Below are positions 1 through 9,276 of a stretch of 64,000 bases of DNA, piece after piece; the stretch's first letter is position 1; each line of letters begins with the position of its first letter. Origin of the DNA: JBGPTF01 sp041490445 (GTDB lineage Bacteria > Acidobacteriota > Terriglobia > Acidiferrales > UBA7541); contig JBGPTF010000007.1 of NCBI GenBank assembly GCA_041490445.1, positions 62,001 to 126,000 of the forward strand, given 5' to 3'. Made by a program: the position numbers and the translations under genes. The notes below the pieces were generated by a model. That model saw only the letters and a program-made list of their open reading frames with translations, searched no databases and was not told the DNA's origin.

Positions 1-232
1 CGGAGAATAGCGCGATCTGCTGTTCGACCCCGTCCTCTAGGATGCGGAACTCCTCGCGGCGGAGATCGGAAACCAGGTTGCCGCGTCTGTCTTTCGCCGT
101 CACCGGGACGACGACAAGTTCGGAACGTGTCTTGATGCGCGCCGGCGCGTCGCCCTGCGGAGACGCGGGGACCGGCAGCGCGAAGAGGAGCGCCAGCGTG
201 GCCGCCGAAAATCTCTGAAGTCTGGCTTTCAC
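1..232 (-). CDS. VWFA-related protein, N-terminal part (cut by window edge)
   Basis: The reading frame begins at a GTG at 232 and runs off the left edge. The first ~25 residues form a signal peptide (short basic start, then a hydrophobic run ALLFALPVPA). It is followed by PVTAKDRRGNLVSDLRREEF and RILEDGVEQQIALFS, the N-terminal pattern of the VWFA-related Acidobacterial family: a short beta domain (functional role unknown) ahead of the von Willebrand A fold. The two neighbouring genes carry the same pattern (DLTKDDFRLFEDNQEQ and DLGKTDFKILEDGKPQ), so this is a third paralogue. An ATG slightly upstream is out of frame. Function is unknown; family members are exported. Confidence 0.7.
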   Translation of the reverse strand, partial: MKARLQRFSAATLALLFALPVPASPQGDAPARIKTRSELVVVPVTAKDRRGNLVSDLRREEFRILEDGVEQQIALFS

Positions 233-359
233 AGGCGTGCCCTACTTGGAATGCGATCCATGCTGGCGGCGTTGCTTCGCGGCTACGCGCGCCGCGCACA
301 TCTCGAAACGCGTGCGCCGCATCGAACGCTGCTAGAGGGCATTCACGAGCCATTATACA

Positions 360-1376
360 ATGCGATTGACTAGAGTTCGGGCAACCCTCGCGGCCCTCGT
401 TCTACTGGGTAACCTGCTGCTGCTCGCCGGTGAACCGGCCAGAAGCGCTCCGCCTCAATCGGGCAGCGCGGCGCAGAATCAGAATCCCCCGCAGGCCCAG
501 GAGCCGCTGCGCGTCCAAGTGTCGCTCGTCAACGTGTTCGCCACGGTGCGCGACAGCCACCGCGCCATCATCAGCGATCTCACGAAAGACGATTTTCGCC
601 TCTTCGAAGACAATCAAGAACAGAAAGTGGCCTTCTTCTCGAAGACCACCACAATGCCGATCACGCTCGGATTGTTGGTGGACACCAGCGGAAGCCAGGT
701 GGAATTGCTGCTTCTCGAACAGGAAGCTGCATCGCGCTTTCTGCATCGCGTGATCAAGAAGGGCGACATGGCCATGGTGATGAACTTCGATATCGATGTA
801 AACCTGCTCGCCGACTTCACCGAAGACACGGCCATCCTGGAACGGGCGATCCAAAAAACGCAGATCAACGCGGGCGCTCCGCCGCAGGCGCAGGGCCCTT
901 TTCCACAGCTCAACCAGACGGGGACGGCGCTCTACGATGCCATCTATCTCGCCTGTCACGACCAACTCGCGAGCCAGGCCGGGCGCAAGGCAATCGTGAT
1001 CCTGACCGATGCGGAAGACGTCGGCAGCAAACTGAAGCTCGAGGACGCCATTCAAGCCGCGCAGCGCGCCGACACTGTGAATCACATCATCCTGATCGCG
1101 GATCCGGGAGGCTACGGCCTGGGCGGCTACCACGGCTCCAGCGTCGCGAAGAAGCTTGCCGACGAAACCGGCGGGCGCGTGATTGACGCGAAGAACGGAA
1201 AGCATCTCGAAGATGCATTCGACCAGATCTCCGAAGAACTGCGCAGCCAGTACGTGCTTGGCTACTACCCCACCAACGCCGCGCGCGACGGCACGTTTCG
1301 CAAAATCAAAGTGGAAAACACGCGCCCCGGCTTGAAGGTCTTGTCCCGTCGCGGCTATTACGCCCCCAGCAAATAG
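360..1376 (+). CDS. VWFA-related Acidobacterial domain protein
   Basis: 338 aa, exported: a signal peptide at residues 1-30 (hydrophobic ALVLLGNLLLLAG) is followed by a Gln/Pro-rich linker (about 31-50). The N-terminal module (VSLVNVFATVRD, then DDFRLFEDNQEQKVAFFSK) precedes a von Willebrand A domain with a MIDAS-like DTSGS at about 109-113 and a second acidic motif LTDAEDVGS near 216. It ends with the family signature ELRSQYVLGYYPTN and RKIKVE...RRGYYAP. VWA domains bind protein partners through a divalent metal; the partner here is unknown. It is transcribed opposite to both flanking paralogues, so the three copies are not one operon. Confidence 0.85.
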   Translation: MRLTRVRATLAALVLLGNLLLLAGEPARSAPPQSGSAAQNQNPPQAQEPLRVQVSLVNVFATVRDSHRAIISDLTKDDFRLFEDNQEQKVAFFSKTTTMPITLGLLVDTSGSQVELLLLEQEAASRFLHRVIKKGDMAMVMNFDIDVNLLADFTEDTAILERAIQKTQINAGAPPQAQGPFPQLNQTGTALYDAIYLACHDQLASQAGRKAIVILTDAEDVGSKLKLEDAIQAAQRADTVNHIILIADPGGYGLGGYHGSSVAKKLADETGGRVIDAKNGKHLEDAFDQISEELRSQYVLGYYPTNAARDGTFRKIKVENTRPGLKVLSRRGYYAPSK

Positions 1377-1440
1377 TTCTCACTTCGCTCGGGGCAATCT
1401 GAGCATTCGTGCAATCCAATAAGAGCGCCCCGCCCTGCGC

Positions 1441-1476
1441 CCTCACGACCGTGAAAGATCCCGCCGTGAGGCTTTT
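1441..1476 (+). terminator. possible intrinsic terminator after the VWA gene
   Basis: CCTCACG (1441-1447) can pair with CGTGAGG (1465-1471) across a 17-nt loop and is followed by CTTTTCTATTT. It lies 64 bp after the plus-strand stop and just before the end of the convergent gene. The 7-bp stem with a long loop makes it only a weak candidate. Confidence 0.3.
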
Positions 1477-2529
1477 CTATTTCCTGGTGGGTGCGGCGCC
1501 TGTCTGCGCCGCCTGAGTAACCGGGCGCGGGGCGAAGTAGCCGCGCCGCGAGCGGACGATGAGGCCCTTGCGGTCCACTTTCACCTCGATGCGGCGGAAT
1601 CCTCCGCGCGAAACCGGATTCGAGGGGATGTAGGCAACGGAATACTGGCTGCGCAACTCGTTGCCGATGTCCTGGAACGATTGCGCGAGATCGTCGATGC
1701 GATAGGGAAAGAACACGCGGCCGCCGGTGTCGTCAGCAAACTGCTCCAGAATCTTGTCGCCGTGGGACTTCATGATTTTCTCCGGCGTCTGGTGGCTCAG
1801 GGAAAGCCAGTCCGTATTCGTGCTGATGGCGTAGATCGCGGCTTCGGATTTCTCGGCCATCTCGAGGGATTCGCTCAGGGCATGGTCGCTCAGGTTGTCG
1901 TCCCCGTCGCTGATGACCACCAGCACCCGGCGAACTTCCGGATTCGGACCCGCGGGCACCGGTGCCGTGATCAGTTTTGCCGAAGCCGCGTAGATGGCGT
2001 CGCGGAACGCCGTCCCGCCGCCGGCGCGCTGCGCCTCGATCGCGCTGCGCAGTTGGTCGAGATCCTCCGTGTAATCCTGGATCACTTCGGGCTCGTTATC
2101 GAACGTCATCAGGAACGCCAGGTCCTTGCTGCGGCGGACGGTTTTGTAAAGGAAGTCCGTCGCCGCCTCCTTCTCGAAGCGAAGCCGCTCGCGAATGCTG
2201 TTGGACGTGTCGAGCAGGACGGCAATGCGGAGAGGCAAGTCCGTCTGGCGAAAGAAATTCGTAATATCCTGCGGCTTGCCGTCTTCGAGGATCTTGAAAT
2301 CAGTCTTGCCGAGGTCGGTGACGAAATGGTGCCGCCGGTCCGTCACCGTGGCAATCACGTTGACGAGCGACACATTCGTGCGAATCGTGGGCGGTTCCTG
2401 AGGCTTCTGCTGCGGCGCGGGAGAAGGTGCGGGTGCCGGAGGCTGCTGGGCGTGACCGTATCCGAGGAGGAGGAGAAGCGCTGAAGACAGCGCCGCGACA
2501 CGAGTGGTTTTTCGCATGAAGAACTTCAT
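1477..2529 (-). CDS. VWFA-related Acidobacterial domain protein
   Basis: 350 aa, with a signal peptide (LSSALLLLLGYGHAQ, about residues 13-28) and a Pro/Gln/Ala-rich linker. The N-terminal module VSLVNVIATVTDRRHHFVTD is followed by a VWA domain with the MIDAS-like DTSNS (about 108-112) and VISDGDDN (about 205). The C-terminus ELRSQYSVAYIPSN...RRGYFAPRP is the family signature. Its ATG overlaps the rluD TAA by one base (TAATG), so it is probably translated as the last gene of the ileS-lspA-lgt-rluD run. That is unusual company for a surface protein. Function unknown. Confidence 0.85.
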   Translation of the reverse strand: MKFFMRKTTRVAALSSALLLLLGYGHAQQPPAPAPSPAPQQKPQEPPTIRTNVSLVNVIATVTDRRHHFVTDLGKTDFKILEDGKPQDITNFFRQTDLPLRIAVLLDTSNSIRERLRFEKEAATDFLYKTVRRSKDLAFLMTFDNEPEVIQDYTEDLDQLRSAIEAQRAGGGTAFRDAIYAASAKLITAPVPAGPNPEVRRVLVVISDGDDNLSDHALSESLEMAEKSEAAIYAISTNTDWLSLSHQTPEKIMKSHGDKILEQFADDTGGRVFFPYRIDDLAQSFQDIGNELRSQYSVAYIPSNPVSRGGFRRIEVKVDRKGLIVRSRRGYFAPRPVTQAAQTGAAPTRK

Positions 2530-3545
2530 TATAGGTAGTCGCGGAGTGCAGCGTCAATCGAAGCCGGGTCGGCCCCCAGCGCATGCCTCAGGCGCTCGAG
2601 GTAGGCGCGCAATTCTTTCGGGAGGGGCGCGCGCACGGTGACGGGCTGCCCGCTGCGCGGGTGGATGAACCGCAGGCGTGCCGCGTGCAGGAAATTGCGC
2701 CCCAGCGGTTCGAGCGTCGCCGCACCCGCACGCGCCACGCGCGGCGCCCCGTAGAGCGTGTCGCCCACCACCGGATGCCCCAGCGCCGCAAAATGGACGC
2801 GCAGTTGGTGCGTGCGGCCCGTGTGCAGCCGCGCCTCCACCAGCGTGAAGCCGCCGAGGCGCTCGAGCACGCGCCACTCGGTGTGCGCCGGGCGGCCTTC
2901 GCGGCGGCGCGCCGTCATGCGCGTGCGCCGGTGCAGGTCGCGCGCCACCGGCAGATCGATTTTCCCGGCGCCGTCTTTCAAACGGCCGTGGAGCAATGCC
3001 ACGTACGTTTTCTCCACGGTTCGGTCCTGAAACTCTTCCACCAGCCGCCGATGCGCTTCGTCGTTCCGCGCGATCACCAGCGCGCCGGACGTGCCCTTGT
3101 CGAGCCGGTGGACGATGCCCGGACGCATCGGCCCCCCGACCGAGGAAAGCCGTCCGAAGCGATGCAGCAGCGCGCCCACGAGCGTCCCAGCCGCCGCCCC
3201 TGCTCCGGGATGCACGATCATTCCCGCGGGCTTATTCACGACTGCCAAGTCGTCATCTTCGTACAGAACTTCCAGCGCAATCGCTTCTGGCTCGACGCCG
3301 GGCGCCGTCGGCGCGGGAATTTCGATTTCCACCGTGTCGCCGGTCTCCACGCGATGCGAGCGCTTGCACGCCACTCCGCGGACGCGCACGCGGCCTCCGT
3401 CCACCAGCTCCTGCAAGCAGGTGCGGCTGAGCTGCGGAAAATGAACCGCGAGGTAGCGGTCGAGCCGCAAACCGGCTTCTTCGTGAGCTACGGAAAATGA
3501 ATGACGGCCCGTCGAGGATTCTGCGGTGTGTAATTGTTCCGGCAT
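2529..3545 (-). CDS. rluD: RluD-type ribosomal large subunit pseudouridine synthase
   Basis: 338 aa. It isomerises uridine to pseudouridine in rRNA, most likely 23S helix 69 (family knowledge). An S4 RNA-binding domain (LDRYLAVHFPQLSRTCLQEL, about residues 20-65) precedes the synthase domain. The catalytic motif is the conserved GIVHRLDKGTSGALV, whose Asp is the nucleophile, and HTGRTHQLRVH follows. A longer frame is open upstream, but the ATG at 3545 is preceded by GGAAG at a proper distance and gives the usual length. It is the fourth gene of the minus-strand ileS-lspA-lgt-rluD set; the gap to lgt is 37 bp. Confidence 0.93.
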   Translation of the reverse strand: MPEQLHTAESSTGRHSFSVAHEEAGLRLDRYLAVHFPQLSRTCLQELVDGGRVRVRGVACKRSHRVETGDTVEIEIPAPTAPGVEPEAIALEVLYEDDDLAVVNKPAGMIVHPGAGAAAGTLVGALLHRFGRLSSVGGPMRPGIVHRLDKGTSGALVIARNDEAHRRLVEEFQDRTVEKTYVALLHGRLKDGAGKIDLPVARDLHRRTRMTARRREGRPAHTEWRVLERLGGFTLVEARLHTGRTHQLRVHFAALGHPVVGDTLYGAPRVARAGAATLEPLGRNFLHAARLRFIHPRSGQPVTVRAPLPKELRAYLERLRHALGADPASIDAALRDYL

Positions 3546-3582
3546 GGTGATTTCTTCCGCGGTGCGGACTGACGAAAAAACT

Positions 3583-4401
3583 CTAGTGCTTCCCTGCTGC
3601 CCCCGCGTGAACCGGAGCGGCGGCGGGATGCTGTCGAACCCGGGACCAGAGCCATGCACCGAGCAGGATGAGCGCGAGGCTTATCACCTGCATCAAGGAC
3701 ATTCTGCCTTGCAGGAAAAGAGTGCGGTCCGGATCGCCGCGCACGAATTCAATCAAGCCGCGCTCCAATCCGTAGAGCATCAGGTACAGCGCAAAAAGCT
3801 GCCCGTTGAACCGCCGCGAGCGCGCCAGCCACACCAGCAGGGCAAAATTCGCAAGCTCGGCGAAGCCTTCATAGAGCTGCGTCGGATGCAGCGGCACGCC
3901 GAGCGGCGTGCCGACCAGCGCTGCGGCGGCAGGGTCGTGAAACGTCACGCCCACGGGCAGCCACGTCGCTTTGCCCCAGCAGCAGCCCGCCGCGAAGCAA
4001 CCGGCGCGGCCAATCGCGTGGCCCAGCGGCCCTGCGACCGCAAACATGTCGGCGGCGGACAGGAACGGCATGCGGCGGAAATGCGTGTACAGCGCAAGAG
4101 TCAGCACGGCGCCCGCCAGCCCGCCGTAAAACGTTCCGCCGGTCTGTAGCGTGCTGAGCGAGAGAATTTCACGGGGATGGCCGCTGTAAAATTCCCAGTA
4201 CTGCACCACTGACCACAGCTTCGCGGACACCAGTCCCGCCAGCACCATGTAGATTCCGAGATTCCAGATGCGGTCCGGATCGAGACCGGCGCGCGGCGCG
4301 ATGTGGCGGGCGTACCAAAGCGCGAGGATCACGCCCAGCGCCACCAGAACCCCGTAGGTGTACACGGTCATCGGGCCCCACACGAACAGAGTCGGATGCA
4401 C
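3583..4401 (-). CDS. lgt: prolipoprotein diacylglyceryl transferase
   Basis: 272 aa multi-pass inner-membrane enzyme that moves diacylglycerol from phosphatidylglycerol to the lipobox cysteine of prolipoproteins, the first step of lipoprotein maturation. The family landmarks are visible: VYTYGVLVALG, the GRAGCFAAGCCWG stretch that contains the signature Arg/Gly region, HPTQLYE and the late GLERGLIEFVRGD. About seven hydrophobic segments are present. The start chosen is GTG at 4401, two bases after the lspA stop; an in-frame extension into lspA exists but would make an odd N-terminus. Pairing with lspA, which acts next in the same pathway, supports the call. Confidence 0.95.
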   Translation of the reverse strand: MHPTLFVWGPMTVYTYGVLVALGVILALWYARHIAPRAGLDPDRIWNLGIYMVLAGLVSAKLWSVVQYWEFYSGHPREILSLSTLQTGGTFYGGLAGAVLTLALYTHFRRMPFLSAADMFAVAGPLGHAIGRAGCFAAGCCWGKATWLPVGVTFHDPAAAALVGTPLGVPLHPTQLYEGFAELANFALLVWLARSRRFNGQLFALYLMLYGLERGLIEFVRGDPDRTLFLQGRMSLMQVISLALILLGAWLWSRVRQHPAAAPVHAGAAGKH

Positions 4402-4403
4402 GA

Positions 4404-4925
4404 CTACACCTTTTCCCGGCCGGGCTCGCGGCCCGGCTGCTTCCAATCGCGCAACAGCTCGAGCAGTACCAGGCTCGCGCCGATCACGATCGCTGAATCG
4501 GCCACGTTGAAGGTATACCAGTGGTGGTCCAGTAGATAAAAATCAATGAAGTCGGTGACGCTGCGATGCAGCAGGCGGTCCAGCATGTTGCCCGCGGCGC
4601 CGCCCAGGATCAGCGCCATGCCCGCCTGGCCCCAGCGCCCGCCGGCGCGGCCCGCCGCGAGCAGCCACACCAGAAAAACCATTACGGCGGCGGAAAACAG
4701 CAGCACGACTGTTGTGATCCAGGGCGACTCGGCATCGGCAAGAAATCCGAAGGCGACTCCCGGGTTGCGCGTGTGGATAAGATTTAGCAGGCCCGGCAGC
4801 AGAACGTAGATGGAATTCTGCGTCGTGAATCGCTCGATCGTGTACTTGCTGGCCTGGTCCGCCGCGAGAACGGCCAGGACCAGGAAAGCCAGCCAGATCC
4901 ATCGGTGATTGTGCCCGTGGTTCAT
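4404..4925 (-). CDS. lspA: lipoprotein signal peptidase (signal peptidase II)
   Basis: 173 aa, four membrane segments. It cleaves the signal peptide of diacylglyceryl-modified prolipoproteins. Both catalytic aspartate motifs are present: GNMLDRL (about 120) and FNVADS (about 147), together with the conserved NPGVAFG and AADQASKY. The ATG at 4925 overlaps the ileS stop in an ATGA, so translation is coupled; a longer open frame inside ileS is not needed. The basic C-terminus (PGREPGREKV) runs up to the lgt start. Confidence 0.96.
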   Translation of the reverse strand: MNHGHNHRWIWLAFLVLAVLAADQASKYTIERFTTQNSIYVLLPGLLNLIHTRNPGVAFGFLADAESPWITTVVLLFSAAVMVFLVWLLAAGRAGGRWGQAGMALILGGAAGNMLDRLLHRSVTDFIDFYLLDHHWYTFNVADSAIVIGASLVLLELLRDWKQPGREPGREKV

Positions 4926-7750
4926 CCCGAATGGCCGCTCGCACCCACGCCGCTCTGTTCGATCTCCTCGAGCGCCGCAACACAGCGCTCGCACACGGCC
5001 GGATAGTCGCGGCTCGCGCCCACCTGCGTCGAGTAATTCCAGCAGCGCGCGCACTTCGCGCCGTCGGCGCGCCGCACTTCCACGCGCCAACGATCCGCCG
5101 ATTCCTTGCTGGAGGCAGAAGGTTCGGCATCCTGCGAGATCCCAACCTGCGAGACCGTGAACACTTCCGGTAGGAATTTCTGGTAGTGCCGCAGCAGTTC
5201 GAGCGTCCTTCCGGAGGCGAAGAGTTCAACCCGCGCCTCCAGCGCGCCCGCAATACGTTTCGATTGCCGGGCTTCCTCGAGAGCCTTCAAAACGGTCTCG
5301 CGCACGGCCAGCAGCTTGTTCCAGTTGTCCATCGTCTGCGGGCGCAGGTTGGCATCGAGCTTTTCCGCTGCTGGGAACAGCGTCATATGAACGCTGTCGG
5401 GATCGCCACTGCAGCGCGGCAGATGCTTCCACACTTCCTCAGAGGTGAACACCAGCACCGGCGCGATCATCCGCAACACGGCGCTTGCAATGCGATACAC
5501 GGCGGTCTGCGCGGAGCGGCGGTCGCTGCTGCGCGGCGCAAACGTATAGAGCCTGTCTTTCAACACGTCGAAATAGAACGCGCTCAGGTCCACCACGCAG
5601 AAATCGTGGATCGCGTGGAAGACGCGATGGAATTCGTACTCCTCGTACCATTGGCGGCACTGCCGTACCAGCTCGCTCGTGCGGTGCAGCATCCAGGCGT
5701 CGAGCTCCCCCAACTCGGCGTCGCGCAGGCAGTCCTGCGCCGGATCGAAATCGAACAGGTTGCCGAGTGCAAAGCGAAACGTATTGCGGATCTTTCGATA
5801 AGCCTCCGAGAGCTGCGTCATCGCCTGGTCGGACATGCGCACGTCGGCGTGGTAGTCCTGGGAAGCGACCCACACGCGAAGCAGGTCCGCGCCCCATTTC
5901 TCGCAAACCTCGCGCGGCAGCGTGACGTTGCCGAGCGATTTCGACATCGGCTTGCCTTCCGCATCGAGCGCCCACCCGGTCGTCACCACGTGGCGATACG
6001 GCGCGCCGCCGCGCACCCCCATCGCCACCAAGAGCGAGCTGTGAAACCAGCCTCGAAATTGATCCGGGCCTTCCAGGTTGACGTCGGCCGGCCACGTCTT
6101 GTCCGCGACGCTCAGCACGGCCAGATTGCTCGAGCCCGAATCGAACCACACGTCCAGCGTGTCGTTTTCCTTGCGCCAGCGCGTGCCGCCGCATGGGCAG
6201 CGCGTGCCCGGCGGCAGCAATTCCTCCGCCGCGCGCGAAAACCAGGCGTCGGCGCCCTCGCGCTCGAACCACCGCACCACGTTGCGCAACGCGGCGATGT
6301 CTCCCAGCCGCTCATTGCACTTCTCGCAATAGAAGATGACGAGCGGCACCCCCCAAAAACGCTGGCGAGAGATGCACCAGTCGGGCCGCTTGGCAATCAT
6401 GTCGTGGATGCGTTCCTGGCCCCAGGCGGGCGTCCACCGGACCTTCTTGATTTCCTCGAGCGCGCGCTGCCGCAGGTTCGCGTGATCGAGGCTGATGAAC
6501 CATTGCTCGGTGGCGCGGAAAATCACCGGCTGGTGGCAACGCCAGCAGTGGGGATAGCTGTGCGTCAGTTTGCCTGCGCCCAGCAGCGCCCCGCGCGCGC
6601 GAAGCAGCTCGATGATCGGCCCGTTCGCCTCGAAGACGGTCTTGCCCTTGTACTCGGCCAAGCCCTCGACGAAACGGCCGTCGTCGTCGAGCGGGGCGTA
6701 CGTAGCGAGCCCGTACTTCTGCCCCGTGTAGAAATCTTCCGCGCCATGTCCGGGAGCCGTGTGCACGATGCCGCTGCCCTGTTCCAGTGTGACGTGTTCG
6801 CCCAGCACGGCGGGTACGCGAAGGTCGAGGAAAGGGTGGCGGAATTCCATCCCTTCGAGTTCCGCGCCTCTCCACGAGCCGCGCGTGCCGCGCAACTCCA
6901 GACCGAGCCCCTTCGTGACCGTTCCGGCCAATTCCGTCGCCAGCAACAAGGGACCTGCGGATGTCTCCGCCACCGTGTAATCGAAGCTCGGATGGAACGC
7001 GAGCGCGCGGTTGGCGGGCAGCGTCCACGGAGTGGTGGTCCAGATGAGCGCGCTCACGCCTTCACCCAGCCGCTTTGCACCGCTGTCGCCCACGGCCGCG
7101 AACTTCACCCAGATCGAGGGGCTCTCGTGGTCCTCGTATTCGACTTCGGCTTCGGCCAGCGCCGTCCGATCGAGCATGCACCAGTACACCGGCTTGAGCC
7201 CGCGATAGACGTAGCCTTTTTCGAGAAACGTGATGAACGCGTCGGCGACCGCGGCCTCGTAGGAGTTGCTCATCGTGAGGTAGGGATCGTCCCACTGGCC
7301 GAGGATGCCGAGACGCTTGAAATCGCGGCGATGCGCATCCACGTAGCGCGTGGCGAATTCGCGGCACATCCGGCGGAACTCCGCCGGCGGCACGCTGCCC
7401 TTCTTCCCGCCCAGCTCCTTTTCGACTTTCACTTCAATCGGAAGACCGTGGCAATCCCAGCCGGGAACGAACGGCGCGCGGAAACCTGTCATCGTCCTCG
7501 ATTTCACGATCATGTCTTTCAGGATTTTTTGCAGCGCCTGGCCCAAATGGATGTCGCCAGTGGGATACGGCGGCCCGTCGTGGAACACGAACAGGGGCGC
7601 CCCGGCGCGCGCCTCCAGGATGCGGCGGTAGAGCCCCGTCTGTTCCCATTCGGCAAGCTGCGCCGGTTCGCGCTGCGGCAGGTTCGCCTTCATCGGAAAA
7701 TCGGTGCGCGGCAGATTGAGTGTGGATTTCAGGTCGAGTTCTTTGGTCAT
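4922..7750 (-). CDS. ileS: isoleucyl-tRNA synthetase
   Basis: 942 aa class I synthetase charging tRNA-Ile. The HIGH-type motif appears as PYPTGDIHLGQAL (about 52-64), the KMSKS motif as GKPMSKSLGN, with the CP1 editing domain between them (HTAPGHGAEDF). The C-terminal zinc finger CARCWNYS...CERC is complete, placing it with bacterial type IleRS. The ATG at 7750 (MTKELDLKSTLNLP) matches the normal N-terminus; the frame is open a further 27 codons upstream without support. First gene of the ileS-lspA-lgt-rluD series. Confidence 0.97.
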   Translation of the reverse strand: MTKELDLKSTLNLPRTDFPMKANLPQREPAQLAEWEQTGLYRRILEARAGAPLFVFHDGPPYPTGDIHLGQALQKILKDMIVKSRTMTGFRAPFVPGWDCHGLPIEVKVEKELGGKKGSVPPAEFRRMCREFATRYVDAHRRDFKRLGILGQWDDPYLTMSNSYEAAVADAFITFLEKGYVYRGLKPVYWCMLDRTALAEAEVEYEDHESPSIWVKFAAVGDSGAKRLGEGVSALIWTTTPWTLPANRALAFHPSFDYTVAETSAGPLLLATELAGTVTKGLGLELRGTRGSWRGAELEGMEFRHPFLDLRVPAVLGEHVTLEQGSGIVHTAPGHGAEDFYTGQKYGLATYAPLDDDGRFVEGLAEYKGKTVFEANGPIIELLRARGALLGAGKLTHSYPHCWRCHQPVIFRATEQWFISLDHANLRQRALEEIKKVRWTPAWGQERIHDMIAKRPDWCISRQRFWGVPLVIFYCEKCNERLGDIAALRNVVRWFEREGADAWFSRAAEELLPPGTRCPCGGTRWRKENDTLDVWFDSGSSNLAVLSVADKTWPADVNLEGPDQFRGWFHSSLLVAMGVRGGAPYRHVVTTGWALDAEGKPMSKSLGNVTLPREVCEKWGADLLRVWVASQDYHADVRMSDQAMTQLSEAYRKIRNTFRFALGNLFDFDPAQDCLRDAELGELDAWMLHRTSELVRQCRQWYEEYEFHRVFHAIHDFCVVDLSAFYFDVLKDRLYTFAPRSSDRRSAQTAVYRIASAVLRMIAPVLVFTSEEVWKHLPRCSGDPDSVHMTLFPAAEKLDANLRPQTMDNWNKLLAVRETVLKALEEARQSKRIAGALEARVELFASGRTLELLRHYQKFLPEVFTVSQVGISQDAEPSASSKESADRWRVEVRRADGAKCARCWNYSTQVGASRDYPAVCERCVAALEEIEQSGVGASGHSG

Positions 7751-7929
7751 CAGGCCCCGGCTCTCAAGGATTAACTCTTCACAGACGGAAACTCCGCACC
7801 CCGTCAAATTTCGTATGTTACAATGAATCACGAAGCATGTCAGCCGCAGGGGGTTGAGACATCCTTTTCCGCGGAATCGCGTCTAAGTGGATAAGGCTCC
7901 TTCGGGGTTTATGAGCCGGGGTTGAGAGT

Positions 7930-9132
7930 ATGCCCGAGACAGCCAAAAAGCAGAACGCGAGTCCTCTGACAGGCGCTGGGTACGGACTTCCGCGCCTCGT
8001 CACCGGCCATGAGCCCGGCCTGAAATCCTTTTTCTCCAATTTTCGCGATTTTCTGACCGAACGACCGGTAAAACTGAAGGACACCGGCGCTCACGGCGCC
8101 TTCACTGATTTGGGCTTTGGTTCGGGGCTGGTGGAAAACCTGAAGGAATGGTTCCGCGCAACGCCCCGCTCCGCCCGGCACGTCCGGAATTCCGATATGC
8201 TGGTCGACTGGAAGCCGTGGTACCGGACTTTCTGGGCCAACCTGCGCGATTTGGTCGCTCCGCCGAAGTTGCCGCCACTCCGAGTCACCAGCAAGCCCGT
8301 GGCCGTGAAGGACATCTGGAGCCGCAACGAACAATTCCGGAAAATGCAGGGAATCTCCCTGGCCGCACATGCCCTTGTAGCCATCCTGCTCGTGGTGCCG
8401 CTGATCCCGCGCCTGATGGCCCCGTCCACAACGCAGGCGAGCGGCATCCAGGTCACGCCCATAGACATTTCTCCATACCTCATGAAGCTGCCTGCCGGAA
8501 CAAAAAAGGCCGGAGGAGGCGGAGGTGGCGGGGAACACAACCCGATTCCCGCGACCAAAGGGCGCTTGCCGAAGTTTAGTTGGACGCGGTTCACTCCCCC
8601 TTTGGCAAGGACTCCGGAGAATCCCAAGCTCGCGATGATGCCGACGGTCCTCGGCCCTCCGGACCTGCGGCTGCCAAGTCCGAACATGCCCAACTGGGGC
8701 GACCCCATGTCGAAAGTCATTAACGACTCTGGCGGGCCCGGCAGCGGCGGCGGCATCGGCAGCGGCAGCGGCGGCGGTGTGGGAAGCGGAGAAGGCGGCG
8801 GTGTGGGGCCTGGTTTCGGCTGGGGCACCGGCGGAGGCTACCCGAGCGCTGGCGCGAACGGATATGGCATTCCCGCTTGCCTCTATTGTCCGCAGCCGGA
8901 GTATTCCGACGAGGCGGTGAAGGCGAAGTATCAGGGCGTTGCTACCGTGCAGGTTGTCGTGGCCACGGATGGCAGCGTGAAAGCTGCGCGCGTGCTGCGT
9001 GGCCTGGGCCTTGGCCTCGATGAAAAGGTGCTCGAGAAGGTGCGCACCTGGCGCCTGAAGCCTGCCACAGGTCCAGATGGCAAACCAACCACGGTTGTCG
9101 CAGTCGTCGAAGTCACGTTCCGACTGCTGTAA
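7930..9132 (+). CDS. TonB-family energy-transducer-like protein with glycine-rich linker
   Basis: 400 aa. A long cytoplasmic N-terminus (about 140 residues) leads to one membrane segment (LAAHALVAILLVVPLIPRL, about 145-165). The periplasmic part carries a GGGGGGG run (about 196) and a second Gly/Ser stretch (about 267-305) where classical TonB has Pro/Lys repeats. The last ~85 residues are a TonB C-terminal domain: YSDEAVKAKYQGVATVQVVV, DGSVKAARVLRGLG and VRTWRLKPA, ending EVTFRLL. Family proteins transmit proton-motive-force energy to outer-membrane receptors; partners ExbB/ExbD are not in the window. It is divergent from ileS. Confidence 0.82.
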   Translation: MPETAKKQNASPLTGAGYGLPRLVTGHEPGLKSFFSNFRDFLTERPVKLKDTGAHGAFTDLGFGSGLVENLKEWFRATPRSARHVRNSDMLVDWKPWYRTFWANLRDLVAPPKLPPLRVTSKPVAVKDIWSRNEQFRKMQGISLAAHALVAILLVVPLIPRLMAPSTTQASGIQVTPIDISPYLMKLPAGTKKAGGGGGGGEHNPIPATKGRLPKFSWTRFTPPLARTPENPKLAMMPTVLGPPDLRLPSPNMPNWGDPMSKVINDSGGPGSGGGIGSGSGGGVGSGEGGGVGPGFGWGTGGGYPSAGANGYGIPACLYCPQPEYSDEAVKAKYQGVATVQVVVATDGSVKAARVLRGLGLGLDEKVLEKVRTWRLKPATGPDGKPTTVVAVVEVTFRLL

Positions 9133-9276
9133 TCTGCGCGTTCCCCCAAATGCAATTTCACTTCCGTTTTCGTGCGGTAGGGTGCGCAACATCCGTAGAG
9201 ATGCGATGTACGACCACTGTGCACATCGTTTTCCGGAGAGGTAGGAGCGGATCGCGCCTTCTGCTAGGATGAGCGC

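Noticed and set aside
5186..7774. An 862-codon frame antisense to ileS
   Set aside because: It is the complement of a complete isoleucyl-tRNA synthetase and has no recognisable domain.
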